Shown one piece after another: positions 9,025 through 19,479 of a stretch of DNA of 25,393 nt; within the stretch, counting starts at the first letter, position 1; every line of letters starts with the position of its first letter. Under the pieces are notes generated by a model. The model saw only the letters and a program-made list of their open reading frames with translations, searched no databases and had not been told where the DNA came from. The translations under genes were made by a program, and so were the position numbers. Location: positions 623,815 to 649,207 of the forward strand of contig BFEA01000718.1 of the NCBI GenBank assembly GCA_003427395.1. The letters are read 5' to 3'. Origin of the DNA: Chara braunii (Eukaryota > Streptophyta > Charophyceae > Charales > Characeae).

Positions 9025-9430
9025 TCAGCTTCTAGACTGTCGGATTTTCCTTGGTTGCTAGAACTGTTGTTCAAGTCTTTTGCTCGGTTTCTAAGAACTT
9101 TCCCCTTGGTCTTCCTGTTGCGATACCCTTGATGTAGCGCTAGGGTCTGTCCGGCCTTCCTCTCTCTTCCCATAAGAATCTGCTTGCTGTTCTGCTTGTC
9201 TACTTAATTGTTGGATCTTCTCTCGTCTGTTGTTCGTCATTTCTAATATTAGAGCTATTTGAGGTTGTTCGAGTTTCTACCCTAGGTCTTGGTTGCCCTG
9301 GACCCGTGTTATTCTTGAGTCTTATGTCCTAAATATAGTGCGTGTCTTCCAATCAGTTATAGTTTCTTGTGTTGTCGTAATCTAGTGGCGAGCATGTTGG
9401 AGTAGTGTCTGCTAAGGCCTCTTTAACGGT
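9025..9430 (-). other. Probable LINE 3' untranslated region
   Basis: This lies between the stop of LINE ORF2 and the unrecognised frame. No poly(A) (T-run on the plus strand) marks a clear 3' end. A 66-codon frame (8973-9173) is Lys/Arg/Asn-rich and looks incidental. The LINE terminus therefore remains undefined. Confidence 0.4.
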
Positions 9431-12400
9431 CTATTCTGAGTGCATGTTGACTTCTAGGGATTCAAGGATACCATGGGTTGAGTGGTCTTGTGAATGTTGA
9501 TTTGGAGGTGTTTCCTCCCATAATCGAAATACTATGTTTGGGCCTTGGATGAGTGCGATTTTACCTTTGGCTAGAAAATTCTTTTCGAAGTTGTGTTGAT
9601 GTTCCTTGGATTTGCCTTCGTCCTCTCTCATCTTTCTTCTTACCTTGCGCCATAGGACCCAGTATCCAGTTTCTACTTGTTGTTGGATTAAACCCCATAC
9701 CTCTTGGGTGTGCATTTTTTGCTTTTCTATAGTTTCTTGACATTTTTTCCTCCATATCGCCCATAGTGTGGCTTTTCTAAGTATTTTGAAGAGGTTGGAT
9801 TCTAGTGGACTCCAGTGTCCTGAGCTATTAAATCCTCGTAGTAGCAATGTGTTGTTATTTGGGAGGGTTGTATCTGTTAGTGTATTCCATATGCTTGTTG
9901 TCTTCTGCCATAGTGGTTTTACTCTGGGACACAGGAGAAAGCAGTGGTATAAGTTCTCTATTTGACCATTGTTGCAATTAGCACACAGTTCTTTTAGTGG
10001 AGTGGGACTGCTAAGTAAAGGATTAGCCACTGTAAGCTTCTAAATTTGGGTGGGTGGGTAGACACTATTTTGTCCCAGGGTACACAAGTGGTTAACGGGG
10101 ACCCCCACTTTTTGAGGTGAAAAATGGGGGGTCGGTTAACCTTTTCTCCCAGGGTATTGAGTGGAATGTTTTTGGTTCTACTTCTAGGTGTCCTTTCCAA
10201 TGTTCTGCTATTATTGGATCTGGGTTTGTAGAGCGGCGTCTCAGCCTATAGCCTAGCCTGGTTGTATATTGTAGTAAGTTAATTTTGGTGTAAATTCCTG
10301 AAGTTCTTTGTTTTAGGTTCCATGCCCATTCTGTTGGGTTTACCTCTAGATTCCCTAAAGGGGTTTGAGGGTGGTAGATGGTTAGGTCTACATTTTTAAT
10401 TACTCTTATCTTTCTTAGGTTGTCTTCGCCGACAGAAACTTGTGCTGTTGGGTTTTTGTTGATCTTGCTGTGGTCGGATCCAGGTTCTTCTATTTCATGC
10501 ATGGTAAAAATATACCAGTTTGGTTTCCTTTCCTCTCTGCCCCAATATGCTAATGTGTGTTTGTGTTGAGTTCCATTTCGTATTACTGCCCAGTCTCCTA
10601 TGGCCCACTGTTTGTCTTTCTCGAGTATTGGGAGCCACTTTTTTCGTAGGTTCTGGTTTAGTCGGTGACAACCTTTGAGGTGTTGTCTGAGTTGTTTGTC
10701 GTGTTTCCATTCCTTCTTGTTGTCGTCCCAAATGTGCTTGATCTTCCATATTCCTTTTTCTAGCCAAACTCCCCATTTTGAGTCATTTGAGGTGAGCGTG
10801 AAAGGGCTTCCGTTTGCCTTTGTTGTTGGTTGCAAAATAGGGGTTCTCGTAGTACTTCCTCCTTGTTGTTTGATTCTCTGACCTTGGCTGGGAAAATCTC
10901 TCTCCAATCGCGAAGGATCCCTTTCCAGAACTTCAATCTCGGGTTTATTGAGGTCTGGTTTACCCCCTTTATTGACCATGATTTGCTCATTACCCAGAAG
11001 GAGCCTTCCATGTTGATTGGGGTGTTATATACTGGTAGTTGCTGTAGTCCGTCTAAGGCTAGTGTTCTCCATGGCAAGTCGGGTCCAGTAACGAGTTTCA
11101 GTATCCATGTGGTCTGGAGAACTTTTATTTGAGTTATGGGGTCTAGGACTCCTAGTCCTCCCTGGCTTTTATTTTTAATAACGTACTACCAAGCAACTTT
11201 TGTTATGAATTGTTGTCTGGATGCATCTCTTGTCCACAGGTTGGTTGTGGCCTTCCTTTTTAGGTTCCTTATCGTCAGGTGGTCCGGAGTCCAGAAGGCT
11301 GCTACATACCACATCATGGTGAAAATGGACGAGTTTAATATTATTGCTCTTCCGTATAATGAGGTGTTAATTTTGCTCCAGTCATTTAGCTTACTTATCA
11401 TCTTGGCTAGGAGGCTAGGGGACATTTCTGTCTCCGCTCCATGTTTTGTCATTTGGATCCCTAGGGCTCTCAACGGGGCCCTAGGGTCAGACCAAGTCAT
11501 ACCATTGGGGATGTTCTGAAGGGGCTCTATACTTCCGTCCGTTAGCCACCATCCCACTGTTTTTTGCTAGTTGATTCGCATTTCGGAGGCCAGTTGATAT
11601 GCATGCATTGCTCTGGTGAGAGCTTCAAAGGATGAGTTGGAAGCTCTTATGAGTACCGTCAGGTCGTCTGCGAACATGATCGTGGGGGGTTTGTGATACG
11701 TTTTATTGCGGTCTTCAGACGGGTTTATGAGTCTTTGTATGGATGGGTCTTTCCTAAGGAAGGATGCTATTGCCTCCATGATGAATAGGAATATAGGGGT
11801 TGCTAATGGGTCTCCTTGCCTTACGAATCTAGACATCTTGTATAGATCTGATATGTGTCCCCGTGTGCATCATTGTATAGAATCCTGATCCATTTTCTGA
11901 AGTTTGGTCCCACTCCCATCTTTTCCATGCATTGTTGGAGGAAATCCCAGTTTACCTGGTTATAGGCTTTCTCAAAGTCAAAGAAGAGGATTGCTGCATT
12001 CAATTTCTTATCTTTAATGTATCTTATTGATTTTGCTAGTGTCATTACGTTATCTAATATGAATCTGCCTAGGATGAAGCCTGTTTGGTCTATGTGGAAG
12101 CAGTTTTTAGTGATCTTGCTTATTCTGTTTGCTCGAAGTTTGGCTAGGATCTTGTAAGCTACTGTTAGTAGAGTGATGGGTCAGTAATTTTTGATATCAG
12201 TGGGGTCTCCTTTCTTATATAGTACAGTGAATATTCCAGTACTTAGATACTTTCCCAAACCGTCCGTAGCCCATGCTGATCTTATAAACCTGCAATACTC
12301 ATTCCCTAAGGGTTCCCAATACTTTTGCCAGAATTCTTTTGATCGTCCATCCTGCCCAGGGGTCTTCCCCGATTTTATCGAGTCCAATGCTCTTTTAATT

Positions 12401-13920
12401 TCTTCATTCGTAATGGGTGCATCTAAATCGTCTGCTAAAGTTGTGGGGATTGTTTTGGCCAAGTGTTTCAAAAACTTTTCTCTTGCTTGTGTAACTGGCT
12501 CTGGCGCGGGTTATTCTGTTTTAGAGGTGTAGAGGTTTTTGTAAAAGGACTCTGCTATTGCGAGCATTTTCCTTGGCTCTGTGGTGGGGCCCTCTTCTCC
12601 TCTAAGTTGGTGAATGGCGAAGTTTTTTCCTCTTGCTCTGATTTTCCGGAAAAAATACTTCGTCATTTTTTCCCCTTCCTCCGACTCTCTGATTCTTGCT
12701 CTTAGTCGCATTCCTCTTGCTTTCCATGAATTCCAAGTGCCCAATTCGGCTCTCGCCTTTGCTAGTGAGTCTTTATATGAAGTCTGGCCTGGGTTGTTGA
12801 TAAGGTAAGATTCTGCTACTTGTACTGTTGCTTCTAGATCTTGTATGCATTGTTTTCTCTTGGCTGCTAGCTTCCTGGAAGCTATGGATGCTGCCTTAGA
12901 TAAGTTGGCTACTAACCTCGGGAAGTCAACTCTTTTTTTTTCCGAATATATGCAAGCGAGTGCTATTGCTTCTTTCATTTGTGGCATGTCTAGAATGGAG
13001 TTATTGATTTTGAAGAAGCTGGGACCCTTTTGTAGTCCTGGGTCGAAGAGTGGACTGATGTATATTGGGCTATGATCTAGGCCGTTATTGTAAGGGAGTT
13101 TACCCATTCCTAGATCATGAACTACTCCTCTAAGAGTTTCATATATTAGAAAGTCGTCTATTGTTGAGCTTGCTATGTGTTGTGATCTGTTTCTCTTCCT
13201 AAAGGTGAATCTATTGATTTTTGGGTGAAAAGTTACGAGGGGTTCTATTAGTTGTATTTCCATCATGAGTGTGATCATTCCTTGGGCTTCACTTGTTGGT
13301 AGTTCTCCTCTGTCAATCCGTGATGGAGAGACCCAGTCAGTAGATGAATCTAGTACGACGTTCCAGTCCCCTACTAGTAGTAAATGCTTTTGTGCGTCAC
13401 ATCTTGATGAGATATGTTGTAGGAATTCTCTTCTCTGAGATGAGTCGTTGGGTGCATAGTCATTTACAAGTTGAAATACCTCCTCTTTGAATGTGAAAAT
13501 AATATCTATCCATCTTCCATTTTTTGCATTTATTTGACACTTAATGATATTGATATGGTTGGCTGCTTTCGAATTTTCGTTCCATAGAACGGCTGTACCT
13601 GCGGAGCCGATTCTTGGGGATGGTCCCCATTGGTTTGTTTTAACGTGTCTCAGTTTTGATTGTATTTTGGAAATTATTGTTAGGTGTTCTGCTGAGTTGG
13701 TTAGGTGTGTTTCCTGTATGCATACTATGTCTGGTGGGTTCCTCGAGAACCAGCTGAGGTAGTTGGTCATGTTGTCCCATTTTTCGCCATGGGATAGGAC
13801 TGTTTCTAACCCATTTACGTTCCATGACATCACTGTTAACTCAGGTTCGCTTGGTCTGAGGGTGAAATGACGGACTCGGCCTGGTTGTGCAATCTGAGTT
13901 GTGTGGTTTGGTGATGTCAT
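9431..13920 (-). pseudogene. LINE ORF2: APE endonuclease, reverse transcriptase, C-terminal zinc finger
   Basis: The first ATG is at 13920 (MTSPNHTTQ), 46 bp after the ORF1 stop. Residues are counted from the TTG at 13941. The endonuclease is uninterrupted: SWNVNG (39-44), Glu77 in VCIQET, YAPN (162-165), GDWN (191-194), IDDF (261-264) and LDH (288-290), so its metal and catalytic positions are present. After TAA 12511-12513 the reverse transcriptase follows: KGDPTDIKNY then TGA 12181-12183 then PITLL, motif A FFDFEKAYNQV, QGDPLATPIF, and FADD (11663-11674). A one-base loss near 11863 shifts the frame. TAG codons lie at 11567-11569 and 11186-11188, and further shifts near 10800 and 10030-10090. 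The end has a CANC...YHCFLLC finger (about 9928-9985) and stops at 9431. ORF2 nicks target DNA and copies the LINE RNA. This copy cannot make it. Confidence 0.92.
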
Positions 13921-13966
13921 GGAAAGTTGTTGTGGGGGCAATCATACCTCCCTTAGTTAAGTTGAC

Positions 13967-16863
13967 TTAGTTGAGGGTGGATCCAAAGGATTTGGAGTTG
14001 TGAATTCTGACCTCTTGGGCACTTGCGTCTAGTGCCTGAGCCAGGTGCTCTTCTTCATTTGTGAAGAGTCTGTGTCGCTCTACCAGTGATGCCGCCACCA
14101 CTGGTCGTTCTGCTGGGATCTCTCCACCCAAGAGGCCGTAGGGGATCGCCTGGACTACCTTCCATGGTTTCCATGTGAGGTAGTCCCTGATCTCCGCCTC
14201 CATTGAGTATCGGACCATGTAGGGTATGAGATCGCTGATCATCAGGTCCCATGTTGTGTCAATCCCCTTTCCTCCACTCTTCCCACAATCCCAGAATGTG
14301 TGCGCTCAGGGGAACGTCATCTGAGATGTTGGTTATCAGTGCTTTTTTGCTCGGTTTGGCCAGTGCAATGAGAGCCCTTTTCTTGCTATTTCCCAGTCCC
14401 CGTGTTCTGTGTTCCATCTGTAAGGGATTATTGCCCTTTTCCTGCACCCTCCTTTGGCCTCAAGCTTGGCTGCTGTAAATGTTTCTGCGTTGTGGCCTGT
14501 GGCCAACTTTTGCATGTTGACTGCCACATTTGTTGTTTCTCTGCTCTGATCCTTTAACACCGTGATTTGAGCCTTCAGGATTTCTTTTTGTCTGTCCAGA
14601 TCTTCTTTCTCATCTAGGCTGATTTCCTCTCCACTCCCCTTTGAGTCCTTGTCTTTGTGGCTCGCTGTTGGGGTCGATTGTGCTTTCCCTCTTTCCCCTT
14701 TGAGCCTTTTGATTGACTTTTGGGAGTCTGTGATGTTGTATGATCTGGGCCAGATGAAGCTGTTTGGTATGTAGCTTCCTTGGTTTGCTGCTTCTTCCAA
14801 TTTGGCGCCGTATCTTTCAGTGAATAATTCTGACAGTTCTTGTTCCTTTTCCAAGATTTCGTATCGGTTGTCTGTGGGGAACAAGTTGTTTAGTGTTTGT
14901 TGTGTCGGGTTGAAGTTCTGAAGATTTTGTGAGCAATTCTAATTTCAAATTCAACCTCCCTTTCCCTTTCCAGTCTCTTGACATATTCTGTCAGCCAAAT
15001 GAGAGTCTTTCTGATCCTCGCCATCTGTTCTCTTGGATGTGTCTTGGTCCTTCTCTGTTTGTGATTCTTTCCCTACCGAATCTTGTGACATGTTGTCGTT
15101 GTCTCTCTCATCTTCTTCTTCCTCGTCCCCTTCTTCATCACTTTGTTCGCTTCTTCCTTATGTGGTATATGTTCCCTCTCCTTCGTCCATTGTTTCCTCT
15201 CCTTCCTTGCTGCAACCTTCTGCTGTCCCTCGCTGTTTTTTCCTTTTGTTGGTTGAGTCCTTTCCCTCCCCCTCCGGCTGACCTTCCAAGCTCTCGATTG
15301 TATCCGCTTCCATCTCATCTGTTGTTGAGTGAGATCCCTAGACCTGCTGTTTTTGGCTTTTGTTGTGCTGTGTGCAGGCGAGTTTGGGGTGGATTGGTTG
15401 GCTTTCCTTTTGAGCTTTTTGTGTGAGTCATTTGTTGCGTTGTCTCTTGGGGGGTTGGGGGAATCATTGGTATCCTGCGAGAGTTTTTGTTCTTTAGTTG
15501 ATCGGAGGATCTTGTTCCTTGTCTGCAGATTTTCAAAATAGGCTTTTTCTGTTGAGCTGCCTGTTTTGAACAATTCTTGCACGGTATCTTTTTTGTGCTT
15601 GTCTTCCATGATCCCCTGTGTGTCCAAAATTTGCTTTTTCAAGAATCCCCCTTCCTTGTCTTCGATTTTCATTGCCCCTTTTGTTTGCCATTGACTTTCG
15701 TGCGGTGGATATATGTCAGGTTGGACTGTTGGCTCACTCTGTAGCGTCCACACCCATTTTGGCTCGTCCAATCTGTCGTAAAAAACCCACCCTCTGTAGG
15801 TAGGATCATCCACAAACCACAGACCTGTCTTTGTTTCACATTCGACCAGGTTGGCTTGGATTTGGCCTGGCTTCCCTGCCATGTCTCTGTTGAGTGGGCA
15901 GTTCCTGTCCGTACCCAGGTGGCCTTTACATTTAAAGCAACGTGGGATGACTTTGGTGGAGAGAAAAACAATCAGTTTCTGTCCGTTCGATTTTTGAAAA
16001 AGCCAGATGTCTGGGAACTTTGGTGGGATGCCTGAGGGGACTTCAAGACAGACTATTCTTGAGTCGTTCGGGGCTAGGAATTCGGGGCCTGAGGCCAGCC
16101 ATTCGATGACAGGGTTGTTTGGATAGGCTTCTGCCAGTCAGTGCTCCACGAAGCTGTGCAGACCTTCTGCAATGTTGTCAAACTGGATCCAAAAGTGGTT
16201 TCGTAGCATGGTTTATCTGTGCCTTGAGGCATCAGGCTGCGGTGCCCGTCTGGGTTTCCAGTTGGTGACCGTCACCACTCCTTTCCTACACTTGAGGCTG
16301 TTCAAGGAGATCAGATAGCGTGCATATGCCCTATCTGGAGTGACTATCATGACCGTGTTACACGCTCGCTTGTGGTATGTAACTTCCAGCTCTGTGCCTG
16401 GGATTTCTTCCAGAGACCTGAGAGCGTCGCGGACCCAGGTACGCTTTTCGTTGGGTAACATGTCAGCGCATTTTTGTGGGAAGTTGAACAAAGCTGCGTG
16501 TTTGTTGAAGACTTCCTCGCAGTTGGATTAGTCCTCTTCCGGATATTCCCATACCTCCACTTGCTCTTCTCCTTCGCCTGATGAGATCATCTATTTGACG
16601 ATGTTGACCTTGGACTTGATTTGAGTACTTGAGATGAGGAAGTCCATTGCTTTCAGGCCCAAGGTTTTTGAAATTGGGACGGCGATTGAAGATTGGGATC
16701 CTTTGTGTGTGTTGTCAAAAGGATGTGGTTGTATGCCTGTGGGTGGTTGCGCATGGTTCTGTGATTGTCCGCCTGGGATGGGGTCCATTTCTATGCCTGC
16801 TGCATTTGTTGGCTTCTGTGGTGTGATCTCCTTCCCAAGTGCCTGTGCATACGTGATCGGCAT
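13967..16863 (-). pseudogene. LINE ORF1, nucleic-acid-binding protein, broken
   Basis: The first in-frame ATG is at 16863 (MPITYAQALGKEI); the phase is open to 17091 without ATG. One phase then runs to 15073, interrupted by TAG 16591-16593, TAA 16528-16530, TAA 16213-16215 and TGA 16138-16140. The N-terminal half (about 16500-15940) is a compact domain, probably DUF4283-like. A zinc knuckle follows at 15898-15939, C-X2-C-X2-H-X6-C. The next 250 residues are Lys/Arg/Ser-rich and disordered. After a frameshift near 15000 the chain continues (14884 to about 14385), shifts again near 14385 and back near 14258, and ends at TAA 13967-13969 after the IPYGLLGGEIPAE block. ORF1 proteins coat the LINE RNA. 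Two stops align with Gln (CAG, 988-990) and Arg (AGG, 1063-1065) in the plus-strand copy, fitting CAA to TAA and CGA to TGA. Confidence 0.85.
15898..15939 (-). other. Atypical zinc knuckle in LINE ORF1
   Basis: The sequence CFKCKGHLGTDRNC gives C-X2-C-X2-H-X6-C. The plus-strand copy has C-X2-C-X4-H-X6-C. Both differ from the common C-X2-C-X4-H-X4-C in the last interval, and this copy has also lost two residues before the His. Confidence 0.75.
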
Positions 16864-17320
16864 GTTGTGTGGTTGGTCTGCTTGTCGTGGTATTGCCCTG
16901 TGTGTCGTTCGTCTCTGTTGGTATGTGTGTAGGGAAGTCAGCGTGAGATTTGCCTGTTCAGGGATTGTTCGGGGATGGGATTCAAAATTTGGGCAGCGTT
17001 TACCCTCCCCTCTTGGGGATCGTCTTTTGAGAGAGGCTAGCGTCTCCTTCCTATTTGCGATGGTCGTTGTCACTTCCTTGTGAATTGTGATTTATTAAAA
17101 AACTCGGATTTGTCAAAAGAATATTTACTGTGGACCTTTATTCAAAAGAATGCGATAGAATGTTATGGAACTGTAAAATTAATTGAAGTTAACGAGTAAT
17201 AATTAATAATAATAGTAAATAACGATAAAATAACAATAATAATCGATTATTCATTCCCCAATAAATAGCGATTAATAATTAATAATAATAAGTAAATAAT
17301 CAATGATTGGCTTATAAAAG
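16864..17320. other. LINE 5' region and AT-rich repeats
   Basis: The LINE ORF1 phase stays open to 17091 without ATG, so the leader probably overlaps here. From 17090 to 17310 the sequence is very AT-rich. A 25-26 bp word, TAATAATTAATAATAATA plus GTAAATA, occurs at 17197-17221 and, with one extra A, at 17273-17298. Confidence 0.55.
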
Positions 17321-18200
17321 GTTGGTGGTAGTAAGTTGGGGCGGTGTGTGTATCGTGCTAGGTCCGTGGAAATTGGAGTTATGTGTTAGGATTCGCGTGT
17401 GATTCAGGTGGGATGTTGTGTTGGGAGAGGGTGGGGTGTTTCGGTGTTCGTGCTCTTTCTGCTAGAATTGGTTTTGGAATCTAGGTTGATGTGTGAAGGA
17501 ATGTCTGTATTCTGGTCGTTGTTGTCTTGTAGGGTGAGAACCGAGATGAAACCAGCAAGGTCAGTCTGTGCGAGATGGGGATTGCGTTGTCGACTTGAAT
17601 CTCTGAACGGAATGGAGGTAGGTTCACTTGAAATGTGGTATGCTATTTTAGCCCCTACGGACATTCGTGCACTCTCTATTGGACGAACACACTCGAGCAA
17701 TAATTAGAAGAGAGCGGTAGTGAGATGTGTATTTCGTTGGGGATGCTGTGAAAATTTACCCCCTCACGGTCATCCAAATGGAGTTGTGTTGTCCTCTGTC
17801 TGTTATGAAGGAGTGAACCGTCGCTACTATGTTGGGGCTGACTTGTTTTCTTTCTTGTTCGCTGCTAGCATGAGATTGAGAACCTCGTGCTGACGGCATG
17901 CATCCTGATATGCTGTTTCCCTCCCTTTCTATTACTAATGCAGTAATAGAGGCTTCACTGGGGAATGATGATGAATCCGTAGGTTTCTACTGTATCTGCT
18001 TCTAATTTCGGAAAGAATTCCTTCTTACGACCTATAGCTTCTCCTCCTCCTTAAATTAAATTGTCCGTGAGGCTAGGGATCGTTGTCGCTTATTCGCCTT
18101 GTCTTTTCCGCTTGGGAAAACCCGCTGTTGCCTTTCTTGCATACTGCTCTTCAAGTCGGCGAACCGGGGTGAGTTGAGGGAATGATCTTACCTCTTGCCT
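17321..18200. other. No recognisable gene
   Basis: Frames up to 102 codons overlap on both strands (17399-17707 plus, 17404-17700 minus) without any motif or composition bias that would favour one. The sequence is G-rich on the plus strand near 17330-17600. I assign nothing here. Confidence 0.45.
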
Positions 18201-18219
18201 TCCCTTGTCGTAAGTGGAG

Positions 18220-18545
18220 CGTTGGTGATTTCCTCAAAATACATTCTCCTTCCGCGATAGCCTTCTGTCTTTTCCTCCTCTTCGCTTCCCTTGTCCTTTT
18301 CTCCTTTCCCTTCCTTTTCTCGCCCTAAGGCATCATTCCTCGCTTCTTGTTCTTCTTTTCACCTCTTGTTGTCTTCGTCGAGACAATCTTCTTCCCGAGT
18401 GTTTTCCTCCTTTCTCCTACCCTTTCGTGTTCCTCTTCCTTTCTCTCTCTCGCTTGTCTTTGCTCTCTCCACCTCTCCCCTTTTCCTTGTTGCACCTCCC
18501 TTCCACCTTGTTCCTCCCCCTTCTCCTCTCGTCTCTTATTGTCTC
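18220..18545 (+). repeat. Polypyrimidine tract
   Basis: About 300 bases are almost all C and T on the plus strand, with runs such as CCTTTTCTCC and CCCTTCC. The 80-99 codon frames here are Ser/Phe/Leu/Pro-rich or Arg/Glu-rich low-complexity artefacts. Such tracts can form triplex DNA or serve as polypyrimidine sequence in introns. Confidence 0.85.
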
Positions 18546-18562
18546 TTGCTAGATTGCGAGTA

Positions 18563-18582
18563 GCCACGCCCGAAGGCGTGGC
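18563..18582. other. Perfect 8-bp hairpin with a CGAA loop
   Basis: GCCACGCC pairs with GGCGTGGC around the tetraloop CGAA. No T-run follows, so it is not a bacterial-style terminator. It is the first of several GC-rich inverted repeats up to 18780. Confidence 0.75.
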
Positions 18583-18663
18583 GAGGTATGGTGCGTTCGC
18601 TCGTCTTGGTTTCCCACCCTCTCACTTCGTTTTCGAAGACATGTGAAGTGCGCGCACGGCGTG

Positions 18664-18700
18664 AGTTTCCGCGCGGGCTGAAACGCGCGGGGCGAAAACT
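18664..18700. other. Interrupted GC-rich inverted repeat
   Basis: GAGTTT...CCGCGCG pairs with CGCGCGG...AAACTC. The inner stem is 7 bp around an 8-base loop (GGCTGAAA), and the outer stem is 6 bp across a small asymmetric bulge. Confidence 0.6.
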
Positions 18701-18725
18701 CGAAGTGGCATGGTCGTGAAAATTA

Positions 18726-18775
18726 GCGCTGTGGAATAGCGTTTACCGGTCCGGCGCTGGCGCTGTGGAATAGCG
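18726..18775 (+). repeat. Two copies of a 16-bp direct repeat
   Basis: GCGCTGTGGAATAGCG occurs at 18726-18741 and exactly again at 18760-18775, a 34-bp offset. The intervening sequence is GC-rich. Confidence 0.9.
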
Positions 18776-19090
18776 AAAATCAACACTCGTTAACTGGAGA
18801 AAATTGAATTAAACTTATGTGCAAAGGTGGATGCTAAGAATGATCTCTGTGTCCTTTTTAATGAGCACACCGTCTGATTGATACTGGCCTCTAAGTCGAA
18901 TGGCAATGACTGAAGGCAGACTGATTCTGACCAGAAGCTCCAGGTAACTTGGATGACTGAACTTTGCTGAGATAATAGGTTAATAAATATTGATTTCTCA
19001 GTAGCGAAGACGTTGAAGGAACTGCAGATTGCAGTGTGACTTCGATAGTTGAGAATTCTGGAGGGAAAAACGTGTTCTGTTTGCACTCAC

Positions 19091-19360
19091 CTAAGCCTTG
19101 CCTTGGCTTGTTCAACGGTCTCTAGAGAGGAGCCTGTGCTATGCAGTCTGCCATTCTGATCACGAAAATAAAACACATACTCGGTGTACTTTTTTTCCTC
19201 AATTCGTTTGATAGCATCCTCCCTCAAGACCATTTTCTAAAGTTCCATACTTAGAATAGCCTCGTCTTCCTAGTTTCCATGCTTATCCTTAAGAACCTCG
19301 CATTTCATCACGAGCATCTCTTCTTCTTTCATGACTCCTTTCCACACTCCCATCTTCCGA
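19091..19360 (-). pseudogene. Exon-like coding segment with splice donor, two internal TAGs
   Basis: On the minus strand, after an acceptor-like CTATCCGCAG (19361-19370), a frame reads KMGVWKGVMKEEEMLV from about 19356. It crosses TAG twice, after KHGN and after AILSMEL, and continues MVLREDAIKRIEEKK, YTEYVFYFRDQNGRLHSTG and SSLETVEQAKARL to a perfect donor-type AG|GTGAGT at 19090/19091. The second half, from MVLRED, is open for 48 codons and strongly protein-like (charged helix, then a short strand pair, then a helix). I recognise no family. The TAGs would be CAG or TGG in an intact form. It may be an exon of a host gene, a pseudogene copy, or transposon coding sequence. Possible downstream acceptors on the minus strand lie near 19049 and 18794. 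The ORF in another phase over 19289-19477 is a shadow. Confidence 0.45.
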
Positions 19361-19479
19361 CTGCGGATAGGACGAACTATAAGTAGCCCGGGTGGTGCCG
19401 CACCTTGGGTGGGAAAATATTTTCAGTCTCAAAGTTGTTGGTGTCTTGTCTGGCTTGACCGCAGAGTGCTCTAGCACAA

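Larger units (their letters stand above)
9431..16863 (-). mobile_element. Nearly full-length L1-type LINE retrotransposon, inactivated
   Basis: The order on the minus strand is ORF1 (zinc knuckle, basic tail), a 46-bp gap, and ORF2 (APE endonuclease, reverse transcriptase, zf-RVT-like finger). This is the plant L1-type layout. No RNase H domain is seen. ORF coding sequence spans about 7.4 kb. The 5' limit could be at 16863 or up to 17091, where the frame closes. Neither a 5' UTR boundary, a poly(A) tail nor target-site duplications could be fixed. It is dead through at least eight in-frame stops and several frameshifts, yet the order and most residues survive, so it is moderately old. A related, more fragmentary copy lies on the plus strand at 862-1500 and 5726-6693. 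Confidence 0.93.

Noticed and set aside
11136-11519. 127-codon plus-strand frame
   Set aside because: Antisense to the reverse transcriptase region of LINE ORF2, which has clear family motifs on the minus strand.
14929-15426. 165-codon plus-strand frame
   Set aside because: Antisense shadow of the Lys/Arg-rich LINE ORF1 tail; Leu/Ser/Pro-rich as expected from the complement.
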